A DNA stretch of 27,158 nucleotides from Pseudomonadota bacterium (GTDB lineage Bacteria > Pseudomonadota > Alphaproteobacteria > Rhodospirillales > 2-02-FULL-58-16). The stretch is from positions 1 to 27,158 of the forward strand of contig JADFHR010000003.1 in NCBI GenBank assembly GCA_022567015.1, given 5' to 3'. The translations under genes and the position numbers were made by a program. Below, in pieces: positions 16,164 to 24,308 of this stretch (position 1 is the first letter of the stretch; every line of letters begins with the position of its first letter). The notes under the pieces were generated by a model, which was given only the letters and a program-made list of their open reading frames with translations, did no database searches and had not been told where the DNA came from.

Positions 16164-17288
16164 TTACCCGACTTCCAGTTCGCGAATGGCGGCAAGGTAA
16201 TCCACATCGCGCTGCCAACGCCGCACCACTTGGTTGGCGGCGTCTTCCGATATGCGATCGTAAAATTCCAGGACCTTGCGGGAATCCCTTTTGAGGGTGG
16301 TGTCGCTGCCGGGTCTTGCCTTGCGGCTGAGGGCAAAGATGGAGGAGAAATTCTCTTTGCCTATGCCCACCGCCTTACACGCGATGGCCAAACCTTCACC
16401 ACCCGCCTCGAATACGAGACGCATAACGAGGATCTCGCGCAGGCCGGTGAATCTCCGGAACATGGCCATGAACAGGCCGACTTCACCTTCGCTGAGGGAT
16501 TGGACCAGCAGTTCCGGCGTAACCTTTCCACTCGTGTCGAGTTCTGCCGCCAAGGTCTCTGACTTGCGTTTCGGCCTATCCGGAGAGGTCACCGCCGCTA
16601 CCTCTTCCAGGGCCACCTTTTCCAAAAGATCGTCGATATCGGTCTGACTCAGGCCGCTGTTTTCCAGGATGTACTGCCGCAGCGCCGCCGACACCCACAT
16701 GAACATGCGCTTGGCCAGCCTGGGATCCAGGTCATGGCGACGCAGAATCGGCTCCTGAAATGTGTCAACGCGTTTCGCTTCGTCGACGAGATATTCCATG
16801 GTCGCGCCGGAAATCTTGGCGTTGGAGTTCTCCAGCAGGGTGGTGATGACGTCCTTGTGGCCTGTCTGCACCAGCGCGCCGGAGACCGCTTTGCTGACGG
16901 ACTGCCGGATGGCGATGGCCATCTGATGCTCCAGGGTGCGCTGCTGGATCACCTCGATCAAGTCGGTGTCGTGCAGAACCGTGCTATTGGTGAGAATGGG
17001 GTAGGCGACTTCGATTTCGTCATTTGCAAGCCGCTGCACCAGATCGCGTGGCGCGTCGTCCCGTTCCGCCAGTTGGGCGCTGACGACCCGGCGCACAGAC
17101 ATCTCGGCGTCGTGGATCATCTGGTGCAGGATGCTGAACATCAGGGTTCGCTCCCGCTCCGTCAGCGTACAGCCCCTTTGAAGGAACAGGTCGGATATGG
17201 TTTCGGCCAGGGCCATGCGCCCCGCTACCGAATTGTCCCGGGCGAGCCCGTACAGATAGTCGCCGTCGAACCTGTCCACGGTAGACAT
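16164..17288 (-). CDS. DUF2336 domain-containing protein
   Basis: About 374 residues, almost entirely helical, of the alphaproteobacterial DUF2336 family. It resembles HEAT-like repeats: LVQRLANDEIEVAYPILTNS, VLHDTDLIEVIQQRTLEHQM and AIRQSVSKAVSGALVQTGH are typical. The C-terminal part (GEVGLFMAMFRRFTGL, AIACKAVGIGKENFSSIFAL) is also conserved in the family. No enzyme motif, signal or membrane segment is seen. ATG at 17288 is preferred; an adjacent GTG at 17291 is possible. A CtrA-type site lies ~133 bases upstream, which suggests cell-cycle or motility control. The molecular role is unknown. Confidence 0.88.
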   Translation of the reverse strand: MSTVDRFDGDYLYGLARDNSVAGRMALAETISDLFLQRGCTLTERERTLMFSILHQMIHDAEMSVRRVVSAQLAERDDAPRDLVQRLANDEIEVAYPILTNSTVLHDTDLIEVIQQRTLEHQMAIAIRQSVSKAVSGALVQTGHKDVITTLLENSNAKISGATMEYLVDEAKRVDTFQEPILRRHDLDPRLAKRMFMWVSAALRQYILENSGLSQTDIDDLLEKVALEEVAAVTSPDRPKRKSETLAAELDTSGKVTPELLVQSLSEGEVGLFMAMFRRFTGLREILVMRLVFEAGGEGLAIACKAVGIGKENFSSIFALSRKARPGSDTTLKRDSRKVLEFYDRISEDAANQVVRRWQRDVDYLAAIRELEVG

Positions 17289-17420
17289 CACGCCCCGCCA
17301 ATACCCCCATGCCCGGCTGTCCGGAAGTTCTGTCCGACGCCTACCTCGTGGTCCGGTTGGTGAGGCGACGCTGGCGCGCGAAAACAGCCGAAATCCTGCC
17401 CTACTTCACGACAGGTTCTG

Positions 17421-17435
17421 TTAATACCTGATTAA
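17421..17435. promoter_or_regulatory. CtrA-type binding site TTAA-N7-TTAA
   Basis: TTAATACCTGATTAA is an exact TTAA-N7-TTAA, the full CtrA half-site pair of alphaproteobacteria. It lies upstream of the minus-strand DUF2336 gene in a region otherwise high in G+C, where chance occurrence is low. There is no other gene start close on the + side. Confidence 0.6.
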
Positions 17436-17986
17436 TATCACTATTTTTTCCACGTTTCGGGCCGTGCGACGAGGAATCTGCGGCAAACACATTTTCGCCC
17501 GTTGGGACGGCAACGGGCGCAGGAGCAATCGTTGTGATCGCTTCATCAGGGTCACATTCCATGTGCACCGGTCATTGCCGAAGGAAACCGGCCGGCCGCT
17601 GATCCCGTTGGAGACACGGGTGGCCTTCGTCAGGCGGAGGAATTGCTTGGCCGGTGACTCGCCACGTGTCCGGGGCTTGCCAGGACCTTGTCCGTGAACA
17701 GGTCCACCGGCTATTGGCCCAGGGGGCGCGCTTGATCGCGCACCGCGATGAGAATTTGCGGAGCCAAACGTCATGACCAAGGTATCGACGGAAAAGGCAG
17801 TCCGGCCCTCATGGCCGAACCCCTAAGGGTGATACCCCATGGCGTCGCTTCCGTACCCATGTTGAACAACCGGGGTCGAAACAGGCAGGGCCCAAAGTCA
17901 CGGGAAGGTCAGGGTATCCGGAATGTGCCGGTGCTTGGTTCGCCTTCGCACCGCCAGCCCCCTTGGGAGCGTGGACGGAGGCGTCG
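17436..17986. other. Gene-poor interval upstream of DUF2336
   Basis: About 550 bases with no supported gene. Open frames on either strand lack consistent codon use, family motifs and good ribosome binding sites. A short + strand frame from 17748 to 17990 was considered and left out for these reasons. Regulatory RNA or decayed genes cannot be excluded. Confidence 0.5.
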
Positions 17987-18160
17987 TTAGCTTTGCTTTT
18001 CAACCTTGAGCGCCGACGGCGAGGCTGGCGTGGACGTCACCTGATTCCCGCGCCGTGCACGGCGCGGCGTGCGCTCCCCGGTTGCCGGTTTCCGTCGCTT
18101 AGCCGGGCGCACGGACGACGCTTTTTTCTTGGCCGGTTGGGACCACTGGTCGGTGCGCAT
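17987..18160 (-). CDS. Possible small, very basic protein (57 residues)
   Basis: The minus strand reads MRTDQWSQPAKKKASSVRPA, then KRRKPATGERTPRRARRGNQ and an STPASPSALKVEKQS tail. The Lys/Arg/Pro/Ala composition is like a histone H1-like or nucleic-acid-binding tail. It starts 23 bases after the small ORF at 18184-18342 on the same strand. Only a weak AAGA precedes the ATG. In-frame sequence upstream of the ATG also looks protein-like (TAKEFQKR), so it may be the 3' part of a gene disrupted by a frameshift. Confidence 0.4.
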   Translation of the reverse strand: MRTDQWSQPAKKKASSVRPAKRRKPATGERTPRRARRGNQVTSTPASPSALKVEKQS

Positions 18161-18183
18161 TCTTTTTTGGAATTCTTTTGCGG

Positions 18184-18342
18184 TTATGGGCGCGGCGACT
18201 GCGCCGGCGCCGCGTTCTGGTTTTCCACCAGATCGACGAACTCGTTCACCGTGTTGTTAGGGTAAACAACTGCCGAGACGACGGTAACCGGGGCGGTGGC
18301 AAGTGCACTGGCGAAGGAAAAATGTCGAAAAACCTGGAACAT
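18184..18342 (-). CDS. Possible small exported or membrane protein (52 residues)
   Basis: The minus strand reads MFQVFRHFSFASALATAPVT, then VVSAVVYPNNTVNEFVDLVE and NQNAAPAQSPRP to a TAA. The N-terminal ~28 residues form a basic-then-hydrophobic segment like a signal anchor; the rest is a polar helix and a Pro/Ala tail. Codon use in the second half (GAG TTC GTC GAT CTG GTG) matches the neighbours. The ribosome binding site is weak (GAGCGG). It may be an intact small gene or, with 17987-18160, part of a broken one. Confidence 0.4.
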   Translation of the reverse strand: MFQVFRHFSFASALATAPVTVVSAVVYPNNTVNEFVDLVENQNAAPAQSPRP

Positions 18343-18806
18343 CAATGTACCGCTCGTGGCGAAACTTGAAACTCCGTTTCGCGGATACCTTTACGCTTTG
18401 GCGGGTTGCGCCCGCGCATCCACGGTGCGGGATCATCGAGGACATCATTTGTCCTTGGCGATAGGCGCCGGTGTTCCCTGGCTCCATGGGGGCCGATCAC
18501 GGTCCCGTCGTCACCCGGTCCGCTTCCCATATGCCGCCGAATACCGCGAAATGGTAAAGATTTCCTTTCATCCAGGGATACAATCCCGAGGAGAGACAAC
18601 ATTCCTAAACATGTATCCAAGAACCTTCCCGTAATGAAGGTTTCCTGATTCACGTTACAACTATAGGATTGAAAGCTCACACCTTGCTCCCGCCGCGCTC
18701 CCGCCGCGCCGGGCAAACGGCGCTTTCGCCACCCCCGTTTCACAGCGGAGTGGGGGCGTGCGGCGGATGTTCGAATCGGAAGGGATTGTCCCCAAACGGG
18801 GGGGCG
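18343..18806. other. Gene-poor interval between response regulator and small ORFs
   Basis: About 460 bases with lower G+C content in the part from 18540 to 18670. An inverted repeat AACCTTC (18622-18628) / GAAGGTT (18636-18642) is present. No frame shows family motifs. A 133-codon minus-strand frame at 18342-18743 has mixed codon use and was not called. This could be an untranslated region or sRNA locus. Confidence 0.45.
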
Positions 18807-19421
18807 TCAATCGATGAGAAGCCTCTGCACGTCCTCCTCGGTCAAGGAGGGGTCGGTCCAATACTGGCCCGCCACGGGGTCGGTCCTGCGCCGTGCACCA
18901 TCGCCTTTGTTTGGGCCCATGCGGCTTTTCGGTCCCAGGGGTGCGTTCTGGCTACGGCGGCGGTCGGGGCCGAAGAAACTCCGGGTGCGGATGAAGTCGC
19001 GTTCCCTTTCAATCACCCTGCAAATCCGCGAATAGATCAGAGTCGCCGAAATCGGTTTGGCGAGGAAATCGTGCATGCCGGCGTCCAACGCGGCATACAC
19101 ATGGTGCACCTCGGTGTTGGCCGTCACCACAATGACGGGAACAAACGGGTTGGGACTGTCCTTCACGTTTCGCGCTTTTTTGAGGAACTTCAACCCATCG
19201 AGACCCGGCACCCAGTCGGCCAAAATCAAATCGGCGGGAAATTCCCGGAATATCGCGTAGCCGGCATCGGGGGTTTCTGCGTCCTGGACGTTCCTGATGT
19301 AGAACTCGCGAAGAATTTCTCTCATGATACCGCGCATGAAATCGTTCTTCTCGATCAGGAGAACGTTCAGTTTTTGCAGGTTGTAACTTTTCAGGCCCCG
19401 TTTTCCCTTTTCGGCGAACAT
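18807..19421 (-). CDS. CheY-like response regulator with a basic C-terminal extension
   Basis: About 204 residues. The receiver domain covers residues ~17-145: LNVLLIEKNDF supplies the acidic pocket, DLILADWVPGLDGL the phospho-acceptor (Asp69), VIVVTANT the Thr100 switch and FLAKPIS Lys122. The C-terminal tail (RSFFGPDRRRSQNA, then DPSLTEEDVQRLLID) is not a known DNA-binding output domain. This suggests signalling by protein contact. No histidine kinase is adjacent. ATG at 19421 is taken as the start; TTG at 19430 is possible, and neither has a good ribosome binding site. Confidence 0.85.
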   Translation of the reverse strand: MFAEKGKRGLKSYNLQKLNVLLIEKNDFMRGIMREILREFYIRNVQDAETPDAGYAIFREFPADLILADWVPGLDGLKFLKKARNVKDSPNPFVPVIVVTANTEVHHVYAALDAGMHDFLAKPISATLIYSRICRVIERERDFIRTRSFFGPDRRRSQNAPLGPKSRMGPNKGDGARRRTDPVAGQYWTDPSLTEEDVQRLLID

Positions 19422-19583
19422 TTGAATCAACGCAGCGTGGCGGCTCGGATTTCAGTTCACGGGCCGCGCCATGCGGCCGTGGCCGGTTGGCGACGGTTAT
19501 GGTACCTGGTGTCCGACGAAGGGAGTCGGGTGGTTCGTTCCGGCTTCACTGGCATTTGTAACGCATGGAGTCGTTTCGATCAT

Positions 19584-19606
19584 GGCCGTACCAGACGGCC
19601 TTTTTT
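19584..19606 (+). terminator. Intrinsic terminator on the + strand with no + gene before it
   Basis: GGCCGT (19584-19589) and ACGGCC (19595-19600) pair around ACCAG, followed immediately by six T. The T tract fits only + strand transcription, yet the coding genes on both sides are on the minus strand. It could end an unannotated + strand RNA, or be a hairpin in the 3' region of the small lipoprotein mRNA. Confidence 0.55.
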
Positions 19607-19638
19607 CCAAATTTTTCGCAATGCTCGGCGGCCATCGA

Positions 19639-19785
19639 TTACGTGTCCGCGCCAACGGCGTCGTAACCAATTTTGATTTTGATCCCGTCGGCATATTTTT
19701 CGATGACTTCCCCTTCTTCGGTCCCAAACGCGGAACAGGCCGCAACCAGAATCGCGAGGACCGCCACCACTTTGCCACGGAACAT
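19639..19785 (-). CDS. Small lipoprotein, 48 residues
   Basis: The minus strand reads MFRGKVVAVLAILVAACSAF followed by GTEEGEVIEKYADGIKIKIG and YDAVGADT. The lipobox is VAAC (Cys17), after a short basic start and a hydrophobic stretch. The mature part is only ~32 residues and acidic. GGGGAGGGGG lies just upstream of the ATG, a strong ribosome binding site. It stands alone between the response regulator and the MlaC-like gene. Size resembles small envelope lipoproteins such as entericidins, but the sequence is not clearly related. Confidence 0.7.
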   Translation of the reverse strand: MFRGKVVAVLAILVAACSAFGTEEGEVIEKYADGIKIKIGYDAVGADT

Positions 19786-19954
19786 GATACCCCCTCCCCA
19801 AGGCGCCGCCGGCGGACACAGCGCGGCCCGGAACCGAGCCTTTCGGTGTGATCACCGTGATTTTCCCTGTTCATATAATGGCCCGCGCGTTTCCGGTCTA
19901 CCGAATCGCTAAGACATCCGTGAACGCAGCGGTCGGGGCACCCACGGGGTTGGC

Positions 19955-20689
19955 TCAGATCGTTCTTTGCCTGAGCTCCGCGATCAGCTTATCCACACTG
20001 CCCCCGTTTGCGCGGATGAAGGATACGAATTCCTGGCGCTGGGTCTGCACCAGGCTTACTCCCTCCACCATCATGTCGATGATGCGATAGCGGCCGTCCC
20101 GCTGGCGTAGCCGCCAGACCAAGCGGAGGGGCTTGCCCCCGGCCCGGGCAACCACGCAATGGACCAGAAAGTCCTTGGTCCCGTGGACCTGGGTCTTTAT
20201 CACCTCGAAGCGGCCGACCGCCGCCCCGCCCCCGCCGATCTTGGCCGCATAGGTCCTGAGGATGTAGTCCGAATAGGCCGCCACATACGTCTCACGCTGC
20301 CGTTCGGTGGCGGCGCGCCAGTAGCGCCCCAGCACGAACCGGGCAATGGGCGGGATGTCGATGTCCTGGGCCATCAGGTGCCGGAGCTTTTCCGCCCGCT
20401 GATCCTCCGAGAGGGAGGTGTCCGAGAGCACCGCCATGGCCTCCTGGACCATCCTCAGAATGGCCTGGGCGGCCGGATGTCTGACCGGCGGCGTCTCCCC
20501 CGCCGGCGCCAGGCCGGGAAGTTCCTGGCCGCCGGTGTTTCCTGTATCCAGGACACCGACTTCGCCGGGCACGGTTGGTGCCGGCCCCATGGCCATTTCC
20601 CGGCCATTTCCCATTTCCGCACAGCCCGCCAGCGTCGCGCCGAGAAGGGCGAGGATCAATGGAAAACCGAATAAACTGGAATCACGCAT
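19955..20689 (-). CDS. MlaC/Ttg2D-family phospholipid-binding protein, lipoprotein form
   Basis: A 244-residue envelope protein. The MlaC (Ttg2D) domain lies in residues ~75-235: LSEDQRAEKLRHLMAQDIDI, ARFVLGRYWRAATERQRETY, SDYILRTYAAKI and YRIIDMMVEGVSLVQTQRQE are family landmarks. The family carries phospholipids between membranes to keep the outer membrane asymmetric. Unlike E. coli MlaC, this one begins with a lipoprotein signal ending LAGC (Cys23), followed by a ~50-residue Gly/Pro-rich linker. No mlaDEF genes are near. TAAGGGA precedes the ATG. Confidence 0.88.
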   Translation of the reverse strand: MRDSSLFGFPLILALLGATLAGCAEMGNGREMAMGPAPTVPGEVGVLDTGNTGGQELPGLAPAGETPPVRHPAAQAILRMVQEAMAVLSDTSLSEDQRAEKLRHLMAQDIDIPPIARFVLGRYWRAATERQRETYVAAYSDYILRTYAAKIGGGGAAVGRFEVIKTQVHGTKDFLVHCVVARAGGKPLRLVWRLRQRDGRYRIIDMMVEGVSLVQTQRQEFVSFIRANGGSVDKLIAELRQRTI

Positions 20690-21178
20690 ATCCCTTAGCT
20701 TTCAAAAATGACGACGCAGGAAACGGAATCGACCGCGTACGGTGCGTCAGAACGCCCGGCCGGCAGGAACCCTGCACGAAGGAAACGTGGTGAGCGTTTC
20801 ATGGTGCCGGTCGCCGTGTTGAAACCGACATTTCCCGGGTAGGCGCACCGGTTTGCGCCTAATCGTCGCAACGACAGTTCCTGAAAATATGGATCAAGCG
20901 GCAAATCCTCGGCATTGATCAATGTCTTTGTTTTTCGCCTCCTCGGCAATTATTCTCCCGTACAACTGGCCTATACGATCGTTTGGTTTTCGGGCTAAAA
21001 CCCAGCCCGCCGCCCCGTTCCTTTCGACGGCGTCGCGAAAGCCCGTGCGCGGCTTCGGATCCGCCGCTGTCGGCCCCGTTACCACGCTACCCCGGGGTGG
21101 AAAATTCACCGGCGATCGTACCGTGCGGATGATATTCTCTCCCCTCGCGGTCCATCGTCCGTCGATCAAAGGCAAACC
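20690..21178. other. Divergent intergenic region, possible decayed gene
   Basis: About 490 bases between the divergent mlaC-like and M81 genes, expected to hold both promoters. A minus-strand frame (ending at 20894) contains DRIGQLYGRIIAEEAKNKDI, and a neighbouring frame continues with NAEDLPLDPYFQELSLRRLG. Both look protein-like but use rare A+T-rich codons and are offset by a frame. No complete gene is supported. Confidence 0.4.
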
Positions 21179-22786
21179 ATGAAGACGCCCAGTCCCGCGT
21201 TTAGCCGCTCACCGGCCCCGACGCCCGATGATCCCGCCACACGGGGGCGCCCCGTCGTTCGCTTACCCAAACGTATCGCCCTGCTCGGGTTTCACCTGGA
21301 AAGCAATGCGTTTGCCCCGGTCTCCGACGCGGCCGCCTTTCACTCCTTGTGTTACATGAGCGGGGATGAAATTCTTGCTGACGTGGGGCGCGCTAATCCC
21401 AGCCTGCCGGCCGAGATCCCGGCGTTTTGCGCCGCGATGGACCGTTCCGGCGTGGACTGGCGGCCGGTGCCCATCGTGGTCACGGGAGCCGAGCCGGGCG
21501 GTCCATGCGATCATGCCTTCTTCGGCGAAACCCTGCACGACATGCGCGTCCGCCTGACCGACGGCTTGCCCGTGGACGGGGTGTACATCAGCAATCACGG
21601 CGCCATGGTCTCGACCATGAGCCACGATCCGGACGGGCTTTTGTATCGCATGGTGCGCGACGTGGTGGGGCCCGGGGTGCCGGTCATCGCGACGATCGAT
21701 TTACACGCCAACATCTCTCAACTGATGGTGGTGAGCGTGGACGTGCTGATCTCGTACCGCACCAATCCCCACGTGGACCAGGAGCAGCGGGCCACCGAGG
21801 CGGCCGACCTGATGGTCGAGATGTTCCGCGGTCTCAGGCCGGAATCCGCGTTCCTTCGCCTGCCCTTGACCCCGGCGACCGTGACCCTGCTGACCGCCGA
21901 GGGGCCTTATGCCGACCTGATCGCCTATGGCCAGCGGGCCAAGACCCCGGACATTGTGAACGTCTCGGTGGTCGGCGGGTTCGTGTTCGGCGATTCGCCG
22001 AAGAATGGATTGGCGGTGATCGTCACCGCCCGCGCGGATTTGGAGGCGGCGCGCCGGCTGGCGGCAGACATCGCGACCAAGGCCTGGGACATGCGCCATC
22101 GCTTCACGCGCACACTGACGTCCATCGACGAGGCCGTGGCGATTGCCGTGGCCAACGGCAAGGACGAAACCCGCCCGGCGGTGATTCTTGGCGACGTGGC
22201 CGACAATCCCGGCGGCGGCGGGGGCGGCAACACCACCTGGCTGTTGTCGGCCCTTTACGAGGCCGGCGCCGCGGGCGTATTCCTGGGCAATCTTGTCGAT
22301 CCGGCGGTGGCCGAAGCCGCACACTCCCACGGTGAAGGAGCAACCTTCGAGGCGGTGTTCAACAGCACCGGCGAGACCGAATTCGCCAGGCGCTTCGCCG
22401 CGCCGGCCGCCGTCGAAAAGCTCTCGGCAGGCGCCTGCGTCGGGCGGCGCGGCATCTGGGCCGGACGCAGCATCAGTCTGGGCCCCTCGGCCTTGCTTGA
22501 CATCGGGGGGATCAAGGTGGTCGTGGCCAGCCTGCGCAAACAATGCGCCGACCCGGTGTTTTTCGAGATGTTCGGCCTGGATATCGCCGCGGCGCGCACG
22601 GTGGTTGTCAAGTCCCGGGGCCATTTCCGTGCCGGTTTCGATGAGTATTTCGCCCCCGAGCAGGTGTACGAGGTGGACGCGCCCGGGCTGACGTCGCCGG
22701 TGCTGTCCCGGTTTGCGTTCAAGGACCTGCCGCGCCCGGTCTTTCCCCTGGACGAGGACGCGACCTGGGCCGGGCCACCCTGGTGA
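21179..22786 (+). CDS. M81 family metallopeptidase (MlrC-like)
   Basis: A 535-residue protein of the MlrC/M81 family, named after the microcystin-degrading MlrC of Sphingomonas; most members have unknown natural substrates. The expected metal and catalytic set is intact: Glu41 (GFHLESNAF), His140 (ISNHGAM), Asp174 and His176 (ATIDLHANIS) and His198 (YRTNPHVDQ). The C-terminal domain has GDVADNPGGGGGGNTTWLL, a family signature. A ~28-residue Pro-rich extension precedes the domain, with no clear signal peptide. The neighbouring genes give no sign of microcystin use; peptide or amide catabolism is a safer guess. Confidence 0.92.
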   Translation: MKTPSPAFSRSPAPTPDDPATRGRPVVRLPKRIALLGFHLESNAFAPVSDAAAFHSLCYMSGDEILADVGRANPSLPAEIPAFCAAMDRSGVDWRPVPIVVTGAEPGGPCDHAFFGETLHDMRVRLTDGLPVDGVYISNHGAMVSTMSHDPDGLLYRMVRDVVGPGVPVIATIDLHANISQLMVVSVDVLISYRTNPHVDQEQRATEAADLMVEMFRGLRPESAFLRLPLTPATVTLLTAEGPYADLIAYGQRAKTPDIVNVSVVGGFVFGDSPKNGLAVIVTARADLEAARRLAADIATKAWDMRHRFTRTLTSIDEAVAIAVANGKDETRPAVILGDVADNPGGGGGGNTTWLLSALYEAGAAGVFLGNLVDPAVAEAAHSHGEGATFEAVFNSTGETEFARRFAAPAAVEKLSAGACVGRRGIWAGRSISLGPSALLDIGGIKVVVASLRKQCADPVFFEMFGLDIAAARTVVVKSRGHFRAGFDEYFAPEQVYEVDAPGLTSPVLSRFAFKDLPRPVFPLDEDATWAGPPW

Positions 22787-22867
22787 GGGAACCCGCTTTC
22801 CGCCTTTGCGGCGGGCGGTGGCGCGGTGTATCCTGTGTGCGGTCGAAACGAAACAGGGTAAAGGCTA

Positions 22868-23041
22868 ATGGGCAAACCCATCCTGGCGGTGGTTGCGGCG
22901 CTATTCGTGCTCGCCCTGCCGATGTCCGCCAACGGGCTGGAGAGCGGCGCCACCTGTGACGATGGCGAGGACAGCCTGGAGCAAACCGTGGTCGACGAGG
23001 GCACGCCGGCGCCCGATCCGTCCCCGGCGCCCGGGGTGTGA
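22868..23041 (+). CDS. Small secreted protein, 57 residues
   Basis: The ATG follows AGGGTAAAGG, a strong ribosome binding site. MGKPILAVVAALFVLALPMS-ANG is a Sec signal peptide, leaving a mature acidic peptide of about 35 residues: ESGATCDDGEDSLEQTVVDE and then a TPAPDPSPAPGV tail. One Cys is present. It lies 81 bases after the M81 gene. No family is recognised; an exported acidic peptide or a small lipoprotein-like factor are options, though there is no lipobox. Confidence 0.65.
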   Translation: MGKPILAVVAALFVLALPMSANGLESGATCDDGEDSLEQTVVDEGTPAPDPSPAPGV

Positions 23042-23245
23042 TTGGCGGGCCGAAGCGTCGTTGCTGAGCGAATACCCTCGACGGGCGTTCGGCCTTCGCC
23101 GGCGAGCCGCGGCGATGTCGGATCGGCCCCGAACAACGCTCGCCGAAAGCCGGCCCCTTCTCCACCCCTTTGCCACCGAGCATGCCCGCCGCGGCGGCCC
23201 CTTCCGGCCCATGACTGACGCCCACTCGGCACGTTGGAGAAACCC

Positions 23246-24217
23246 GTGAACAAAGTCATCCGCATTCACCGGTACGGCGGGCCGGAAGTCATGCAATGGG
23301 AAGACGCCGAGGTCGGCGATCCCGGACCCGGCGAGGCGCGCATACGCCACACCGCCGTCGGCCTCAATTTCGTCGATATTTACCACCGGACCGGCCAGTT
23401 CGGGGCCGATGCGCTGCCGCTGGTGCTCGGCGTTCAGGGCGTGGGCGTCGTCGAGGCCACCGGTGCCGGCGTCGGTGAAATCAGGACCGGCGACCGGGTC
23501 GCCTACGTGGGAGTGCGGGGCGCCTATTGCGAACGCCGGCTGGTGCCGGCGGACCGGATGGTGACCCTGCCCGACGACCTTTCGGACGTCGACGCGGCGG
23601 TCCTGCTCCTGCGCGGCCTGACCGCGGAGTACCTGTTGCGCCGGCTGTATCGCGTGCGGCCCGGCGACACCATCTTGTTTCATGCCGCCGCCGGCGGCGT
23701 CGGCCTCATCGCGTGCCAATGGGCGAAGGCGCTTGGCGCCACCGTCATCGGCACCGTCGGCAGCGACGCCAAGGCGGACATCGCCCGCGCCCACGGCTGC
23801 GATCACGTCATCGTTTATACGCGCGAGGATTTCGTCGCCCGGGTGAAAGAGATCACCGACGGCCAGGGCGTGCCGGTGGTGTACGATTCGGTCGGCCGCG
23901 ACACCTTCATGGGTTCGCTCGACTGCCTGCGTCCCATGGGGATGGCGGTCAATTTCGGCACCGCCTCGGGCCAGGTGGAGCCCTTCCCCCTGCAGCGCCT
24001 GCACCACAATTCCCTGGTCGTCACCCGACCGACGCTCGCCACCTGGATCGCCGAGCGCGGCGACCTGGACGCGGCGTGCGCCGAGGTCTTCGCCGTGGTC
24101 CGGGACGGCACGGTGAAGGTGGAGGCCAGCCGCACCTACCCCCTCCACGCCGCCGCCCAGGCCCACCACGACCTGGAGAGCCGCAACACCACCGGGGGCA
24201 TGGCGCTGATTCCCTGA
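23246..24217 (+). CDS. Quinone oxidoreductase, zeta-crystallin type
   Basis: About 323 residues of the MDR superfamily, NADPH:quinone reductase (QorA-like) branch. The N-terminus NKVIRIHRYGGPEVMQWEDA and GLNFVDIYHRTGQF are typical; the Rossmann region has HAAAGGVGLIACQWAKALGA for NADPH binding. There are no zinc ligands, as expected for this branch. GTG at 23246 follows GGAGA; TTG at 23234 would overlap the ribosome binding site. It leads a + strand run of acyl-CoA genes, but is separated from the dehydrogenase by 91 bases. Confidence 0.92.
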   Translation: MNKVIRIHRYGGPEVMQWEDAEVGDPGPGEARIRHTAVGLNFVDIYHRTGQFGADALPLVLGVQGVGVVEATGAGVGEIRTGDRVAYVGVRGAYCERRLVPADRMVTLPDDLSDVDAAVLLLRGLTAEYLLRRLYRVRPGDTILFHAAAGGVGLIACQWAKALGATVIGTVGSDAKADIARAHGCDHVIVYTREDFVARVKEITDGQGVPVVYDSVGRDTFMGSLDCLRPMGMAVNFGTASGQVEPFPLQRLHHNSLVVTRPTLATWIAERGDLDAACAEVFAVVRDGTVKVEASRTYPLHAAAQAHHDLESRNTTGGMALIP

Positions 24218-24308
24218 CGCGGGACTTTCCGGGATGTGGCCGGTCTTGGGCAAATCCGCGGGGCGCGGAGGGGACGGCCGGTCACAATGGAAAGGGGGAC
24301 AGCAGGCC

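Noticed and set aside
18342..18743. 133-codon minus-strand frame
   Set aside because: Codon use changes along the frame, there is no family motif, and it overlaps the better-supported small ORF end.
21179..22786. Naming the M81 protein as part of a microcystin-degradation system
   Set aside because: No mlrA, mlrB or mlrD gene is nearby, and M81 proteins are common in bacteria that do not degrade microcystin.
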